From: Microbispora rosea subsp. aerata
Lineage (GTDB): Bacteria > Actinomycetota > Actinomycetes > Streptosporangiales > Streptosporangiaceae
DNA length: 64,000 nt
Direction of reading: 5' to 3'
NCBI RefSeq assembly: GCF_014647835.1
Contig: NZ_BMPY01000015.1
Coordinates: 97,815 to 161,814 of the forward strand
The notes beneath the pieces are model-generated. The model had not been told where the DNA came from. It worked only from the letters and a program-made list of their open reading frames with translations, and searched no databases. Below are positions 36,717 to 47,886 of this stretch, in pieces. Both the position numbers and the translations under genes were made by a program. How positions within the stretch are numbered: the first letter of the stretch is position 1; every line of letters begins with the position of its first letter.

Positions 36717-37574
36717 GTGGCTATCAAGTTGCCGGGCGGGCGCACCGTCGGTCTTATGACGGTTGGTGCTCTGGCTGGGTCGGTTCTTGTTTTGGGTGGT
36801 GCGGCCACCGCTTCGTCGGCGAGCGACGCTGTTCTCTACGCGTGCGTGAACAAGAGCACGCGATACATGCGCTTGGTCAACGCGACGACGAAGTGCAAGA
36901 CGACCGAGGTCAAGGTGTCGTGGAACAAGACCGGTCCGCAGGGCCCGGCGGGTGTCGGCGCGATCGGTCAGCAGGGCCCGAAGGGCGACACCGGTCCTCA
37001 GGGACCGCGTGGTCTCCAGGGTCCCCGCGGCCTGCAGGGCCCTCGTGGTCCCCAGGGGCCGAAGGGCGACACCGGCCCTCAGGGTCCGAAGGGCGAGAAG
37101 GGCGACAAGGGTCTTCAGGGCCCGCAGGGTCCCAAGGGGGAGAAGGGCGACAGGGGTCCTCAGGGCCCGCAGGGTCCTCAGGGGCCGAAGGGTGACCCCG
37201 GTCCGCAGGGTCCGAAGGGCGAGAAGGGCGATCCGGGCATCGCCGGCATCACGACCGTTTCGAAGAGCTTCGACTTCGGCATCGTCGGCGGATCGGTGGA
37301 TCTGAGCTGCGGCGGCGGATACGCCACCGGCGGCGGGTTCACCGGTACGAAGGTCCTCGGTGAGATCACCACCAACGGCCCGATCGTCTCCGGCGGCAAG
37401 CCCACCGGCTGGCGCGTGGGCGGCACCTCGACCAAGGGCACCGCGTACGTGATCTGCGCCACCATCGGCGGCAGCGGGGGCGGCGGCGTCAGCACGTTCG
37501 CCACCGAGAACGAGGCCGGCAACAAGTCCGGCAACGGAAGGCAGCCGACCGGCCCCGGCGCTTCCACCAACTGA
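36717..37574 (+). CDS. Secreted collagen-like protein
   Basis: A 285-residue exported protein. A signal peptide ([20 protein letters not shown], cleaved near ATASSA) leads to a short domain with two Cys ([32 protein letters not shown]) that often precedes bacterial collagen stretches. About 35 Gly-X-Y triplets follow (residues about 72-178), rich in GPQ, GPK, GEK and GDT with many charged pairs. The C-terminal strand-rich domain ([26 protein letters not shown]) may trimerise or bind ligands. GTG 36717 has AAAGGGA upstream. It has its own promoter region and a strong terminator. A surface or matrix role is inferred. Confidence 0.9.
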   Translation: MAIKLPGGRTVGLMTVGALAGSVLVLGGAATASSASDAVLYACVNKSTRYMRLVNATTKCKTTEVKVSWNKTGPQGPAGVGAIGQQGPKGDTGPQGPRGLQGPRGLQGPRGPQGPKGDTGPQGPKGEKGDKGLQGPQGPKGEKGDRGPQGPQGPQGPKGDPGPQGPKGEKGDPGIAGITTVSKSFDFGIVGGSVDLSCGGGYATGGGFTGTKVLGEITTNGPIVSGGKPTGWRVGGTSTKGTAYVICATIGGSGGGGVSTFATENEAGNKSGNGRQPTGPGASTN

Positions 37575-37704
37575 TCCGGCGGGCACCGGGCCGTTGCCTC
37601 CAGCTACAGAGGTGGTGGAGTCCGTGGGGGCTCCACCCGGCCCGCCCGCTCTCATAGCGTGCCCATGACGTGCCGTACGCGACAGGCGTTGGCGTACGGC
37701 GCCG

Positions 37705-37742
37705 CGAAGGCCCTTCCGGAGGGGTTACCGGAAGGGCCTTCG
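37705..37742 (+). terminator. Perfect 15-bp stem terminator of the collagen-like gene
   Basis: CGAAGGCCCTTCCGG (37705-37719) pairs fully with 37728-37742 across an 8-nt loop, 130 bp after the stop codon. Confidence 0.8.
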
Positions 37743-37807
37743 CCTGCACTCCCCAGCTCGCCTCCGCCCTAGACCTAAGCGCCGACTCGGGGCCTTCCTC
37801 GGAGACC

Positions 37808-37966
37808 TCAGGCGACCTTCACCGAGTGATCTCCGAAGTCGGCCACCACATCCAGCCTTCCTCCCAGCGCCACCACATAAGAACGAAGCGTGTCGAGGCC
37901 GCCGATCTGGCCATGCTCAATCCTTCCGAGAGCGACCCCGCCAAGACGGCGACGGTCAAGTGTCAC
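37808..37966 (-). pseudogene. C-terminal remnant of an XRE-type antitoxin
   Basis: A 52-codon frame from GTG 37966 encodes the end of a HigA-like helix-turn-helix antitoxin: GRIEHGQIGGLDTLRSYVVA, then LGGRLDVVADFGDHSVKVA, the ending typical of these proteins (about 100-120 residues when whole). The first helices of the DNA-binding motif are missing: upstream, the frame runs into the next terminator hairpin. No toxin gene adjoins. It is most likely a dead fragment of a toxin-antitoxin module. Confidence 0.65.
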
Positions 37967-38004
37967 GTCATCGGCCTGTGACCCGGCCGCTGTGACACAC
38001 GAGA

Positions 38005-38034
38005 GCCCTTCCGGACGGGTTCGTCCGGAAGGGC
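38005..38034. terminator. 12-bp stem terminator next to purL
   Basis: GCCCTTCCGGAC (38005-38016) pairs with GTCCGGAAGGGC (38023-38034), 6-nt loop, with a T-rich stretch on the right (CCTTGTTGTCGTTT). It lies 23 bp beyond the purL stop and may act in both directions. Confidence 0.75.
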
Positions 38035-38056
38035 CCTTGTTGTCGTTTGGCCGGTC

Positions 38057-40308
<2,252 letters not shown>

Positions 40309-40312
<4 letters not shown>

Positions 40313-40992
40313 GCGTTCACCAGTCTCTTCAGGATGGAGGTGAAGAAGTGGCGGCCGTCCACGCTCGGCGCGCCGGTCAGCTCCTCGACGGCGTGCTCGG
40401 GGTGGGGCATGAGGCCGACGATGTTCCCGGCCTCGTTGGTGATGCCCGCGATGTCGTTGAGCGACCCGTTCGGGTTGCTTCCGGCGTAGCGGAAGACCAC
40501 CCGGCCCGTGCTCTCCAGCTCCGCCAGCGTGGCGGCGTCGGCGACGTACCGGCCCTCGCCGTGCTTGATCGGCAGCAGGATCTCCTGGCCGTCCGTGAAG
40601 TCCGAGGTCCACGCCGTACGCGTGTTCTCCACCCGGATGAGCTGGTCACGGCAGATGTAGTGGAGACCCTCGTTGCGGGTCAGCGCACCCGGAAGCAGGT
40701 GCGCCTCGCAGAGGATCTGGAAGCCGTTGCAGGTGCCGAGCACGGGCAGCCCGGCCTTGGCGGCGGGGATCAGCTCGGTCATGAGGGGGGAGAACCGGGA
40801 GATCGCCCCGCAGCGGAGATAGTCTCCGTAGGAGAACCCTCCGGGCAGGAAGACGGCGTCGACTCCCTTGAGGTCGTGATCCGCGTGCCACAGGGGCACG
40901 GCCTCCGCTCCGGCCAGCCGTACGGCTCGCGCGGCGTCCTGGTCGTCCAGTGTTCCGGGGAAGGTGACGATGCCCACGCGGGCAGCGCTCAT
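40309..40992 (-). CDS. purQ: Phosphoribosylformylglycinamidine synthase glutaminase subunit PurQ
   Basis: A 227-residue class I glutaminase feeding ammonia to PurL. The nucleophile Cys is in [11 protein letters not shown] and the His/Glu pair in [28 protein letters not shown] is diagnostic for PurQ. The ATG at 40992 has GGAGGG 8 nt upstream. A 208-bp gap separates it from the ATPase gene upstream, so it may have its own promoter although purS and the ATPase read the same way. Confidence 0.97.
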
Positions 40993-41200
40993 GACAGTAT
41001 CCCTCCAAGGATTCCCGCCAAGCGGGACGCCACCGTCATCTGGCCGGACGGCGGTCTGTGGCGGTACACCTCAGGGTATCGGAGCCGCCAAATCGGCTCC
41101 CCGCGCGGAGGGCGTCACCGATCACGGCGTCGGCGTCCCCACGATGCGGCCGGACCCTTTCACGTGTTGACGTCCCCCGAGCCCCGGCGCGGCCGGGCCC

Positions 41201-41650
41201 TCAGACCGCGGCGAGGTGACAGTCGAGGGTGAGATGCTGAGCGATGGCGTCCTCGTCCCAGACCAGCTCTTTGCGCAGGCGCACGATCGTGCCGCGGCCC
41301 GGCGTGATGTCGAACGACAGGTCGTCCACGACGGCACGCATGATCAGGATGCCCCGGCCGTTCTCCTTCTCGGCCGGCGGGTACTGCCGGGGGATCATGT
41401 GCAGTCCCTCGCCCTCGTCGGCGACGCGCAACTCGCAGCGGCCGTTTCCGATGGTGGCCATGACCTCGTAACGGTTGGCGGGACCACCGTGTCGTACCGC
41501 GTTGGCGCACGCCTCGGACGTGGCCAGGAGTATGTCGGAAACGCACTGCTCGGCCACTCCGAGAGACCGCAGCGCGTCTCCCACTACCCGGCGAACCATC
41601 GGGATGCCGATGGCGTCCCGAGGCATCGCCAGTGAGAACTCAATATCCAC
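41201..41650 (-). CDS. RsbW-like ATP-binding protein (anti-sigma kinase type)
   Basis: A 149-residue GHKL ATPase of the HATPase_c_2 group. The N box is SEACANAVRHGGP, the G1 box VADEGEGLHM and the G2 box ENGRGILIMRAVVDDL. Single-domain proteins like this act as serine kinases and anti-sigma factors in actinobacterial partner switching; no anti-anti-sigma or sigma gene adjoins. GTG 41650 has GGGGAGGGG just upstream. It lies between purS and purQ on the same strand, a position unlikely to reflect a purine role. Confidence 0.85.
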   Translation of the reverse strand: MDIEFSLAMPRDAIGIPMVRRVVGDALRSLGVAEQCVSDILLATSEACANAVRHGGPANRYEVMATIGNGRCELRVADEGEGLHMIPRQYPPAEKENGRGILIMRAVVDDLSFDITPGRGTIVRLRKELVWDEDAIAQHLTLDCHLAAV

Positions 41651-41825
41651 CGGACCCCTCCCCGGTGTCGAAGGTCACCAAGGTAGGCTTCCCCGATGAA
41701 TCAGGGCTAACCGCAAATTCACATCCCTGTTATTCAGAACACGTCTCGCGGGAGGGGTCCGAGACAGACCATGCCCGAATAGGGGTGGAAATGCCGAGGA
41801 TGCAGTGGTGTGGAATGCGGCGCTC

Positions 41826-42071
41826 TCACCCCTCGACGCGGATCGAGAAGTCCTCGATGACCGTGTTGGCGAGCAGGGTTTCGGCCATCTTCCGGACATC
41901 CGAAAGTGCGGCCTCGTCGGCCGGGCCGTCCAGCTCCAGCTCGAACCGCTTGCCCTGCCGCACCTGCGAGACGCCGGAGAAGCCCAGTCGCGGCAGCGCC
42001 CGGGCGATCGCCTGGCCCTGCGGGTCGAGGATCTCCGGCTTGAGCATGACGTCGACGATGACGCGCGCCAC
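41826..42071 (-). CDS. purS: Phosphoribosylformylglycinamidine synthase subunit PurS
   Basis: An 81-residue small protein that bridges PurL and PurQ. VIVDVMLKPEILDPQGQAIA, LGFSGVSQVRQGKRFELEL and LLANTVIEDFSI are as in other PurS proteins. GTG 42071 is placed by GGAGGA about 6 nt upstream; the frame is open to 42101. It is the first gene of the leftward purine group but is separated from purQ by the ATPase gene and two gaps. Confidence 0.93.
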   Translation of the reverse strand: MARVIVDVMLKPEILDPQGQAIARALPRLGFSGVSQVRQGKRFELELDGPADEAALSDVRKMAETLLANTVIEDFSIRVEG

Positions 42072-42709
42072 GATGGTCCTCCAATTCGGATAGCCCGCCA
42101 CTTCGAATAGGCGGTCGCTTCGGATCGGCCGCCACTTCCACTGGGCCGCCCGGTTCGGATGGGTCCGCTTGGGGTCAAGCCTAGTGCCGTGCCGAAGACA
42201 GACCGGGACGCCCCCGCCTCCCCGCGGACCTACGCCCTTTGCCCGCAGGACGTCCCTGCCTCCCGGCGGATCCGCGCGGGATGCCCTCGCCTCCCCGCGG
42301 GCCTACCCCCTTTGCCCGCAGGAGGTCCCCGCGTCCCCGGCGGCTTTACGCGGGATGCCCCCGACTCGCGGCCGACCCGGGAAGAATCCCCTGCGTCTGA
42401 GCGGATCCGGGTAGACGCCGTCGCCCCCGGCGGTCCCGCGCGATACGCCCTTGGCCCGCGGCGGGCCGGGGTGGGCGTGCGAGCGTCGCCGGGGCGTCCG
42501 AGCGGGGCTCTCGGGGGGTGTGGCGTCTCGGCATTTGGGAATCGGAGTTGTGTGGACGGGCGGGCGGGGTCTTGCGCTAGGGGGCGTGACTTCTGCCACG
42601 ATGTCCCCACATGCGCCTGGTCGCCCACCCCAGCGGCCGTGCGCCAGACGACCCGGCCTTCCGCGGGGGTGACCCCACTCGCGAGGGCCCGAACGCACAG
42701 GAGTGGCAC
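42072..42709. repeat. Divergent spacer with two 74-bp tandem units
   Basis: No gene is visible. From about 42211 to 42360 two units of about 74 bp follow each other: GCCTCCCCGCGGACCTACGC, then CCTTTGCCCGCAGGACGTCC and a GCGCGGGATGCCC half. Each is itself made of two related halves of about 37 bp. Weaker copies (CGGATCCGGGTAGACGCC) continue to about 42480. The keto-acid dehydrogenase ribosome site CAGGAG is at the right end. Confidence 0.65.
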
Positions 42710-43801
42710 GTGACAGCCGACGCCCCTCGTGGTGCAGACGCACCCCCGGAGCTCGTCCAACTGCTCACCCCAGAAGGAGAGCGGGTCGAGCATCCCGACT
42801 ACGACATCGAACTGACCGCGGAGGAGGTCCGCTCCCTCTACCGCGACCTGGTCCTCGTCCGCCGCATCGACCTGGAGGCCGTCGCGCTCCAGCGGCAGGG
42901 CGAGCTCGGCATCTGGGCGTCCCTGCTGGGCCAGGAGGCGGCCCAGATCGGCTCGGGGCGGGCGCTCACCGACGCCGACATGGTCTTCCCCACCTACCGC
43001 GAGCACGGCGTGGCCTGGTGCCGCGACGTCGACCCGGTCAAGCTGCTCGGGCTGTTCCGCGGGGTGAGCCACGGCGGCTGGGACCCGGCCGAGCACAACT
43101 TCCACCTCTACACGATCGTCATCGGCTCCCAGACCCTGCACGCGGTCGGGTACGCCATGGGGGTCCAGCGCGACGGCGCCGAGGCGGCCACGATCGTCTA
43201 CTTCGGCGACGGCGCGACCTCCCAGGGCGACGTGAACGAGTCGTTCATCTGGGCCTCGGTGTTCAACGCGCCCATCGTGTTCTTCTGCCAGAACAACCAG
43301 TGGGCGATCTCCGAACCGCTGGAGAAGCAGTCGAAGATCCCCCTCTACAAGAGGGCGTCCGGCTTCGGCTTCCCCGGCGTACGCGTGGACGGCAACGACG
43401 TGTTCGCCTGCCTGGCCGTGACCCGCCGGGCGCTCCAGGCCGCCCGTGAGGGGCAGGGCCCGACGCTGATCGAGGCGTTCACCTACCGGATGGGCGCGCA
43501 CACCACCTCCGACGACCCCACCCGCTACCGCCTCGCCGACGAGCTGGAGGCGTGGAAGCTGAAGGACCCCATCGAGCGGGTCAAGGCGTACCTGTTCAAG
43601 AACCAGCTCGCCGACCAGGAGTTCTTCGACAAGATCGAGGCCGAGGCCGACGCGCTCGGCAAGGACGTGCGAAGCCGTTGCCTGGCGCTGCCCGACCCGT
43701 CCCCCAGGGCTATCTTTGATCGCGTGTACGCCGGTGCCCATTCACTCCTCGACGAGGAGCGCGAGCAGTACCTGACCTACCTGGCGGGGTTCGAACGATG
43801 A
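42710..43801 (+). CDS. Keto-acid dehydrogenase E1 alpha subunit
   Basis: A 363-residue thiamine-diphosphate enzyme. The TPP-binding stretch is IVYFGDGATSQGDVNESF, then NNQWAISEPLEKQ; MVFPTYREHGVAWCRDVD and TYRMGAHTTSDDPTRYR are also family blocks. With the beta subunit it decarboxylates pyruvate or branched-chain 2-keto acids and loads the lipoyl group of E2. Sequence alone does not decide between pyruvate and branched-chain substrates; the branched-chain-like form is somewhat more likely. GTG 42710 has AGGAG upstream. Its stop overlaps the E1 beta start (ATGA). Confidence 0.92.
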   Translation: MTADAPRGADAPPELVQLLTPEGERVEHPDYDIELTAEEVRSLYRDLVLVRRIDLEAVALQRQGELGIWASLLGQEAAQIGSGRALTDADMVFPTYREHGVAWCRDVDPVKLLGLFRGVSHGGWDPAEHNFHLYTIVIGSQTLHAVGYAMGVQRDGAEAATIVYFGDGATSQGDVNESFIWASVFNAPIVFFCQNNQWAISEPLEKQSKIPLYKRASGFGFPGVRVDGNDVFACLAVTRRALQAAREGQGPTLIEAFTYRMGAHTTSDDPTRYRLADELEAWKLKDPIERVKAYLFKNQLADQEFFDKIEAEADALGKDVRSRCLALPDPSPRAIFDRVYAGAHSLLDEEREQYLTYLAGFER

Positions 43802-44772
43802 CGACACTGACTCTCGCCAAGGCGCTGAACGAGGGCCTGCGGCGCTCGATGGAGGACGACCCCAAGGTGCTCGTGATGGGGGAGGACGTCGGCAAGCTCG
43901 GCGGCGTCTTCCGCGTCACCGACGGCCTGCAGAAGGACTTCGGCGAGGACCGCGTGATCGACACGCCGCTCGCCGAGTCGGGCATCATCGGCACGGCGAT
44001 CGGCCTGGCGCTGCGAGGCTACCGGCCGGTCTGCGAGATCCAGTTCGACGGGTTCGTGTTCCCGGCCGCCGACCAGATCATCACCCAGCTCGCCAAGATG
44101 CGGCTGCGGTCGCTCGGCATGCTCAAGCTGCCGGTCGTCGTGCGCATCCCCTGCGGCGGCGGCATCGGGGCGGTCGAGCACCACTCCGAGTCGCCGGAGG
44201 TCTACTTCACCCACACCGCCGGCCTGCGGGTGGTCGCGTGCTCCAACCCGGTGGACGCGTACACGATGATCCAGGACGCCGTCCGCTGCGACGACCCGAT
44301 CATCTTCTTCGAGCCCAAGCGCCGTTACTGGGACAAGGCCGACGTCGACCTCGCCGCTCCCGGCCTGCCGCTCGACCGCGCCCGCACCGTACGGCAGGGC
44401 AGTGACGTGACGCTCCTCGCGTACGGCCCGATGGTGAAGACCTGCCTGGAGGCCGCCGCGGCGGCCGAGGAGGACGGGCGGGACATCGAGGTCATCGACC
44501 TGCGCTCGCTCAACCCCCTCGACGTGGACGTCCTGACCGAGTCGGTGACCCGGACCGGACGGTGCGTCGTCGTCCACGAGGCCCCCGTCTTCACCGGCTT
44601 CGGGGCCGAGCTGGCGGCGCGCATCACCGAGCGCTGCTTCTACAGCCTGGAGGCGCCGGTGCTGCGGGTGGGCGGGTTCTCCACGCCGTACCCGCCGTCC
44701 CGGCTGGAGGACTACTACCTGCCCGACCTGGACCGCGTGCTCGACGCCGTGGACCGCACGTTCGCGTACTGA
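43798..44772 (+). CDS. Keto-acid dehydrogenase E1 beta subunit
   Basis: A 324-residue partner of the alpha subunit. MGEDVGKLGGVFRVTDGLQK, DTPLAESGIIGTAIGLALRG, EIQFDGFVFPAADQI and the C-terminal VVVHEAPVFTGFGAELAARI are standard for transketolase-like beta subunits. It completes the TPP site. The start overlaps the E1 alpha stop; E2 follows 15 bp later with GGGAGGGA as ribosome site. The three genes are one operon. Confidence 0.94.
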   Translation: MTTLTLAKALNEGLRRSMEDDPKVLVMGEDVGKLGGVFRVTDGLQKDFGEDRVIDTPLAESGIIGTAIGLALRGYRPVCEIQFDGFVFPAADQIITQLAKMRLRSLGMLKLPVVVRIPCGGGIGAVEHHSESPEVYFTHTAGLRVVACSNPVDAYTMIQDAVRCDDPIIFFEPKRRYWDKADVDLAAPGLPLDRARTVRQGSDVTLLAYGPMVKTCLEAAAAAEEDGRDIEVIDLRSLNPLDVDVLTESVTRTGRCVVVHEAPVFTGFGAELAARITERCFYSLEAPVLRVGGFSTPYPPSRLEDYYLPDLDRVLDAVDRTFAY

Positions 44773-44787
44773 GGGGAGGGACTTCTC

Positions 44788-46218
44788 ATGCTCCGTGAGT
44801 TCAAGCTCCCCGACGTGGGCGAGGGGCTGACCGAGGCCGAGATCGTCAAGTGGCACGTCGCCCCGGGCGATGCGGTGAAGGTCAACCAGACGATCGTGGA
44901 GATCGAGACGGCCAAGGCCGTCGTCGAGCTGCCGTGCCCGTACGAGGGCACGGTCTCCGCCCTGCTGGTGGACGAGGGCCAGACCGTGGACGTCGGCACC
45001 CCGATCATCTCGGTGGAGGACGGCGAGAGCGGTGACGGCGCCGCCACCGGGCACGCGGCGGCCGACACGAAGCCGGACGCGCGGAACGGCGCCCCGGCGA
45101 AGGAGGAGCGCCAGCCGGTGCTGGTCGGGTACGGCGTCAAGGCGGGCGCCACCCGCCGCCGCCCCCGCAAGCCGGCCGCGCCCTCCCCGGTCACGCACGC
45201 CGGTCCCGGGCGGTCCGCGACGGCTCCCGGTGGGCCGAGCGCGCCCGCGAGCGCTCCGCCGGTCGCGCCGGTCGCGCCGGTGCCGCCGGTTTCCACCGCC
45301 CCCGCTGCGGCTCCGGTCGCCCCGGCTCCTGCGGGTGCGGCCCCGGGCAACGGCTCGTCGGCCTCCGCGCGGGCGCGGGTCCTGGCCAAGCCGCCGGTCC
45401 GCAAGCTCGCCAAGGACCTCGGCGTCGACCTGGCGACCCTGACGGGCACCGGCCCCCAGGGGTCGATCACCCGGGCGGACGTGGAGGCCGCGGTCGCGGC
45501 GCCCGCCGCCCCGGCCGCCGTACGGCGGGAGGAGCGCATCCCGGTCAGGGGCGTCAGGAAGGCGACCGCGCAGGCGATGGTGGCCAGCGCGTTCTCGGCC
45601 CCCCACGTGACCGAGTGGCTGCAGGTCGACGTGACCGAGACGATGGAGGCGGTCCGCCGGCTCCGCACGCTGCCCGAGTTCGCCGAGGTGAAGGTCTCTC
45701 CGCTGCTCCTCGTGGCGAAGGCCCTGATCACCGCGGTGAAGCGGCACCCGATGATCAACGCCACGTGGACCGGCGAGGAGATCGTGGTCAAGCACTACGT
45801 GAACCTCGGCATCGCCGCCGCCACCGACCGCGGGCTGATCGTGCCGAACGTCAAGGACGCCGACGCGATGTCGCTGGCCGAGCTGGCCCGGGCGCTGGGC
45901 GAGCTGACCGAGCGGGCGCGGGCGGGCAAGTGCCAGCCGGCCGAGCTGAGCGGCGGGACGATCACGATCACCAACGTGGGCGTCTTCGGGGTCGACGCGG
46001 GCACGCCGATCCTCAACCCCGGAGAGGTGGCGATCCTCGCCGTCGGCCAGATCAGGGACATGCCCTGGGTGGTCGACGGGCAGCTCGCGGTCCGCAAGGT
46101 CACCACGCTGGCGCTGTCGTTCGACCACCGCGTGGTCGACGGCGAGCTCGGCTCCTACGTCCTGCGCGACGTCGGCGCCATGCTGGAAGACCCCCTCCGC
46201 ATGCTCGCCTGGGGCTGA
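44788..46218 (+). CDS. Dihydrolipoamide acyltransferase (E2)
   Basis: A 476-residue E2 core. One lipoyl domain (residues 1-76) has the lipoylated Lys43 in [11 protein letters not shown]. An Ala/Pro linker follows, then a peripheral-subunit-binding domain ([20 protein letters not shown] near 207) and the acyltransferase domain with catalytic His447 and Asp451 in [11 protein letters not shown]. It moves the acyl group from E1 to CoA. No E3 gene lies in the operon; lpdA at 9.4-10.8 kb is a candidate partner. Confidence 0.94.
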   Translation: MLREFKLPDVGEGLTEAEIVKWHVAPGDAVKVNQTIVEIETAKAVVELPCPYEGTVSALLVDEGQTVDVGTPIISVEDGESGDGAATGHAAADTKPDARNGAPAKEERQPVLVGYGVKAGATRRRPRKPAAPSPVTHAGPGRSATAPGGPSAPASAPPVAPVAPVPPVSTAPAAAPVAPAPAGAAPGNGSSASARARVLAKPPVRKLAKDLGVDLATLTGTGPQGSITRADVEAAVAAPAAPAAVRREERIPVRGVRKATAQAMVASAFSAPHVTEWLQVDVTETMEAVRRLRTLPEFAEVKVSPLLLVAKALITAVKRHPMINATWTGEEIVVKHYVNLGIAAATDRGLIVPNVKDADAMSLAELARALGELTERARAGKCQPAELSGGTITITNVGVFGVDAGTPILNPGEVAILAVGQIRDMPWVVDGQLAVRKVTTLALSFDHRVVDGELGSYVLRDVGAMLEDPLRMLAWG

Positions 46219-46275
46219 ACGGCCCGCGCAAGCCGGATGCAAGATCCGAACCAGTGAGGTCCAAGCGCGCGTTCC

Positions 46276-46288
46276 TAGCGTGCACGTG
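46276..46288 (+). promoter_or_regulatory. Leaderless -10 element of the small peptide gene
   Basis: TAGCGT at 46276-46281 is followed by 6 nt and the GTG at 46288. No ribosome site is present. It gives the peptide and maturation genes their own transcript, 70 bp after E2. Confidence 0.55.
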
Positions 46289-46533
46289 TGATCCTCATCC
46301 TGCGTGACCGGCAGGACACCGCCGCGCGCCGTGTCCTGCCGGAGACCCGGCATCCCGGTGCCTCCGTGACCCGGTGGGACAGCGGTGAGTCCGTCACCGG
46401 GTCACGGGCAGCCACGGCCTCGGAGAGCGAGCGCGTCGTCCCGGAGATCGATCAGCACGGCGCGCGGACGCCGGTGGAGGAGAGCGCCGAGTCGCCGGCC
46501 GGCGACGCCGACGCCGCCCGGCCGGCGGCGTGA
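46288..46533 (+). CDS. Small peptide, possible substrate of the adjacent maturation protein
   Basis: An 81-residue protein. The start is hydrophobic then basic (MILILRDRQDTAARRVLPE). The rest is rich in Ser, Thr, Glu and Ala, with no Cys, and ends acidic/Ala-rich (GDADAARPAA). There is no signal peptide or membrane helix. Its stop overlaps the next gene's start (GTGA). Because the next protein resembles a PpiC-related peptide-maturation family, this could be the precursor of a modified peptide; that is inference from layout. The overlap and promoter support it as a real gene. Confidence 0.6.
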   Translation: MILILRDRQDTAARRVLPETRHPGASVTRWDSGESVTGSRAATASESERVVPEIDQHGARTPVEESAESPAGDADAARPAA

Positions 46534-47525
46534 CCGCCGTGCCGGTGACCGCGTTCGCCGCGGCTCTCGCCGAGGCCGTCGAGCTGCTGCGCGCCCTGGG
46601 CCGCCGTCCCACGGCCGTCGCCGAGGCCGAGGCCCTGGCCGCGGCGTGGGCGGCCGCCCACCCGGACGCGCGCGGCCGGCTCGTCGTCGGCCTGCGTCCC
46701 GGCAGCCCGCTGGTCGGCTACGACCTGCTGGTCGAACACCCGGAGGGCGGCACCGTCGCCATCTCCGCCTCGCCCGGCGACGACGCGCCCCGCCCGTCCG
46801 GGCACCCGGAGCACGGGGCCGCCGGATATCTGGTCACGGTCGACCGGGTGCGCCTGCGTGTCGCCGAGGCGCTCATGCTGCTGCCCCGGCGGCCGTACGG
46901 CGACCGCGGCCTCCACGACGAGATCATCGAGCAGTGCCTGCTGATGAACGAGACGATGGACGACGGCGAGCCCCTCGACGACGCCGAGATCAGGGCCGCC
47001 GCCGAGGAGTTCCGGGTCGGCCACGGCCTGCGTGACCGCGCCTCCACGCTGGCCTGGCTGGCGGAGATGTCGTGGTCCGGCGAGCAGTTCGAGGCGTTCA
47101 TCGCCGGCGTCGCGCGGCGGCGGCGCTTCCGCAGGCGCAAGAAGGCCGAGCTCGCGCCCGGCCACCTCGCGGCCCACCGCCGCGACTTCGACCGCGTACG
47201 CGCCCTGTGGGTGACGAGCTCGCAGCCGGTGAACGGGGAGTCGCTGCGCGGCGCGCCCGCCCTGGACGGCTGCGGGGAGGCCGTGGTCACCGTGGGCGAG
47301 CGGTGGGCCGGTCACCTGCCCGGGCCGCTGCGCCACGCCGCGGCCGGCGCGCCGGTCGGCCCGGTCGCGTACGGCGGCGGCTATCTGAGCGGGCTCGTGC
47401 TGGAGCGCCGAGCGGCGCGGGACGACCCGGAGACGCTGGCCGCGGCGGGCGAGGCCGCCTTCGGCGAGTGGCTCGCCGCCCGGCGCAGGCGCGCCTTTAT
47501 CGAGTGGCACTGGCCGATCCCCTGA
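46530..47525 (+). CDS. PpiC-related putative peptide-maturation protein
   Basis: A 331-residue soluble protein. The first half has LAEAVELLRALGRRPTAVAE, HPDARGRLVVGLRPGSPLVG and YDLLVEHPEGGTVAIS. The second half resembles the parvulin/SurA helical part: DEIIEQCLLMNETMDDGEPL, DDAEIRAAAEEFRVGHGLRD, then EQFEAFIAGVARRRRFRR and HRRDFDRVRALWV. From memory this matches the actinobacterial family called putative peptide maturation system protein (TIGR04500, number recalled, not checked). Known functions are lacking. It is translationally coupled to the small peptide gene. Confidence 0.65.
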   Translation: MTAVPVTAFAAALAEAVELLRALGRRPTAVAEAEALAAAWAAAHPDARGRLVVGLRPGSPLVGYDLLVEHPEGGTVAISASPGDDAPRPSGHPEHGAAGYLVTVDRVRLRVAEALMLLPRRPYGDRGLHDEIIEQCLLMNETMDDGEPLDDAEIRAAAEEFRVGHGLRDRASTLAWLAEMSWSGEQFEAFIAGVARRRRFRRRKKAELAPGHLAAHRRDFDRVRALWVTSSQPVNGESLRGAPALDGCGEAVVTVGERWAGHLPGPLRHAAAGAPVGPVAYGGGYLSGLVLERRAARDDPETLAAAGEAAFGEWLAARRRRAFIEWHWPIP

Positions 47526-47886
47526 CCTCTCGGCGGGCGCACGCCGGACCCGGCGCATTCTCGCGGATCCCTCGCGGACGAGCCGGGCGGTGGACCTGGC
47601 CCGCGAAGGCATGACCGGAACGGCGGGCGTCGACGCGGGAGCAGGCCGAGGGACTGTTGGAGGCGGTCGGCTCCCCCGCCGGGACATGCCGGACGCGGGA
47701 CGCTGGACGTGCCGGACCCGGGCATCCTTGCGAGCTTTACCGGCGCCGATGCGGCCAAGCCGGCCGGTGAGGGCGGGGAGCCGGGCCGCGGACACCGGTG
47801 CCGGGGTGCGTCGCCGGGGATGAGAAGATGAGCGGCGTGAAGATCGTGGCCGCCCGGCCGCGTGCGTCCCAGTCGAGGGGGAGTGC
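47526..47886. other. Intergenic region before the Dabb gene, no gene seen
   Basis: GC-rich spacer with short near-repeats such as GACGCGGGA / GGACGCGGGACGCTGGACGTG around 47630-47715. No gene or clear terminator. GAGGGGGAG just before 47887 is the ribosome site of the next gene. Confidence 0.35.

Noticed and set aside
36958-37231. Collagen-coding repeats as part of the intergenic array phenomenon
   Set aside because: The 9-bp periodicity is explained by Gly-X-Y coding, which is functional in this family.
43777-46353. 858-codon frame opposite E1 beta/E2
   Set aside because: Antisense shadow of the conserved operon.
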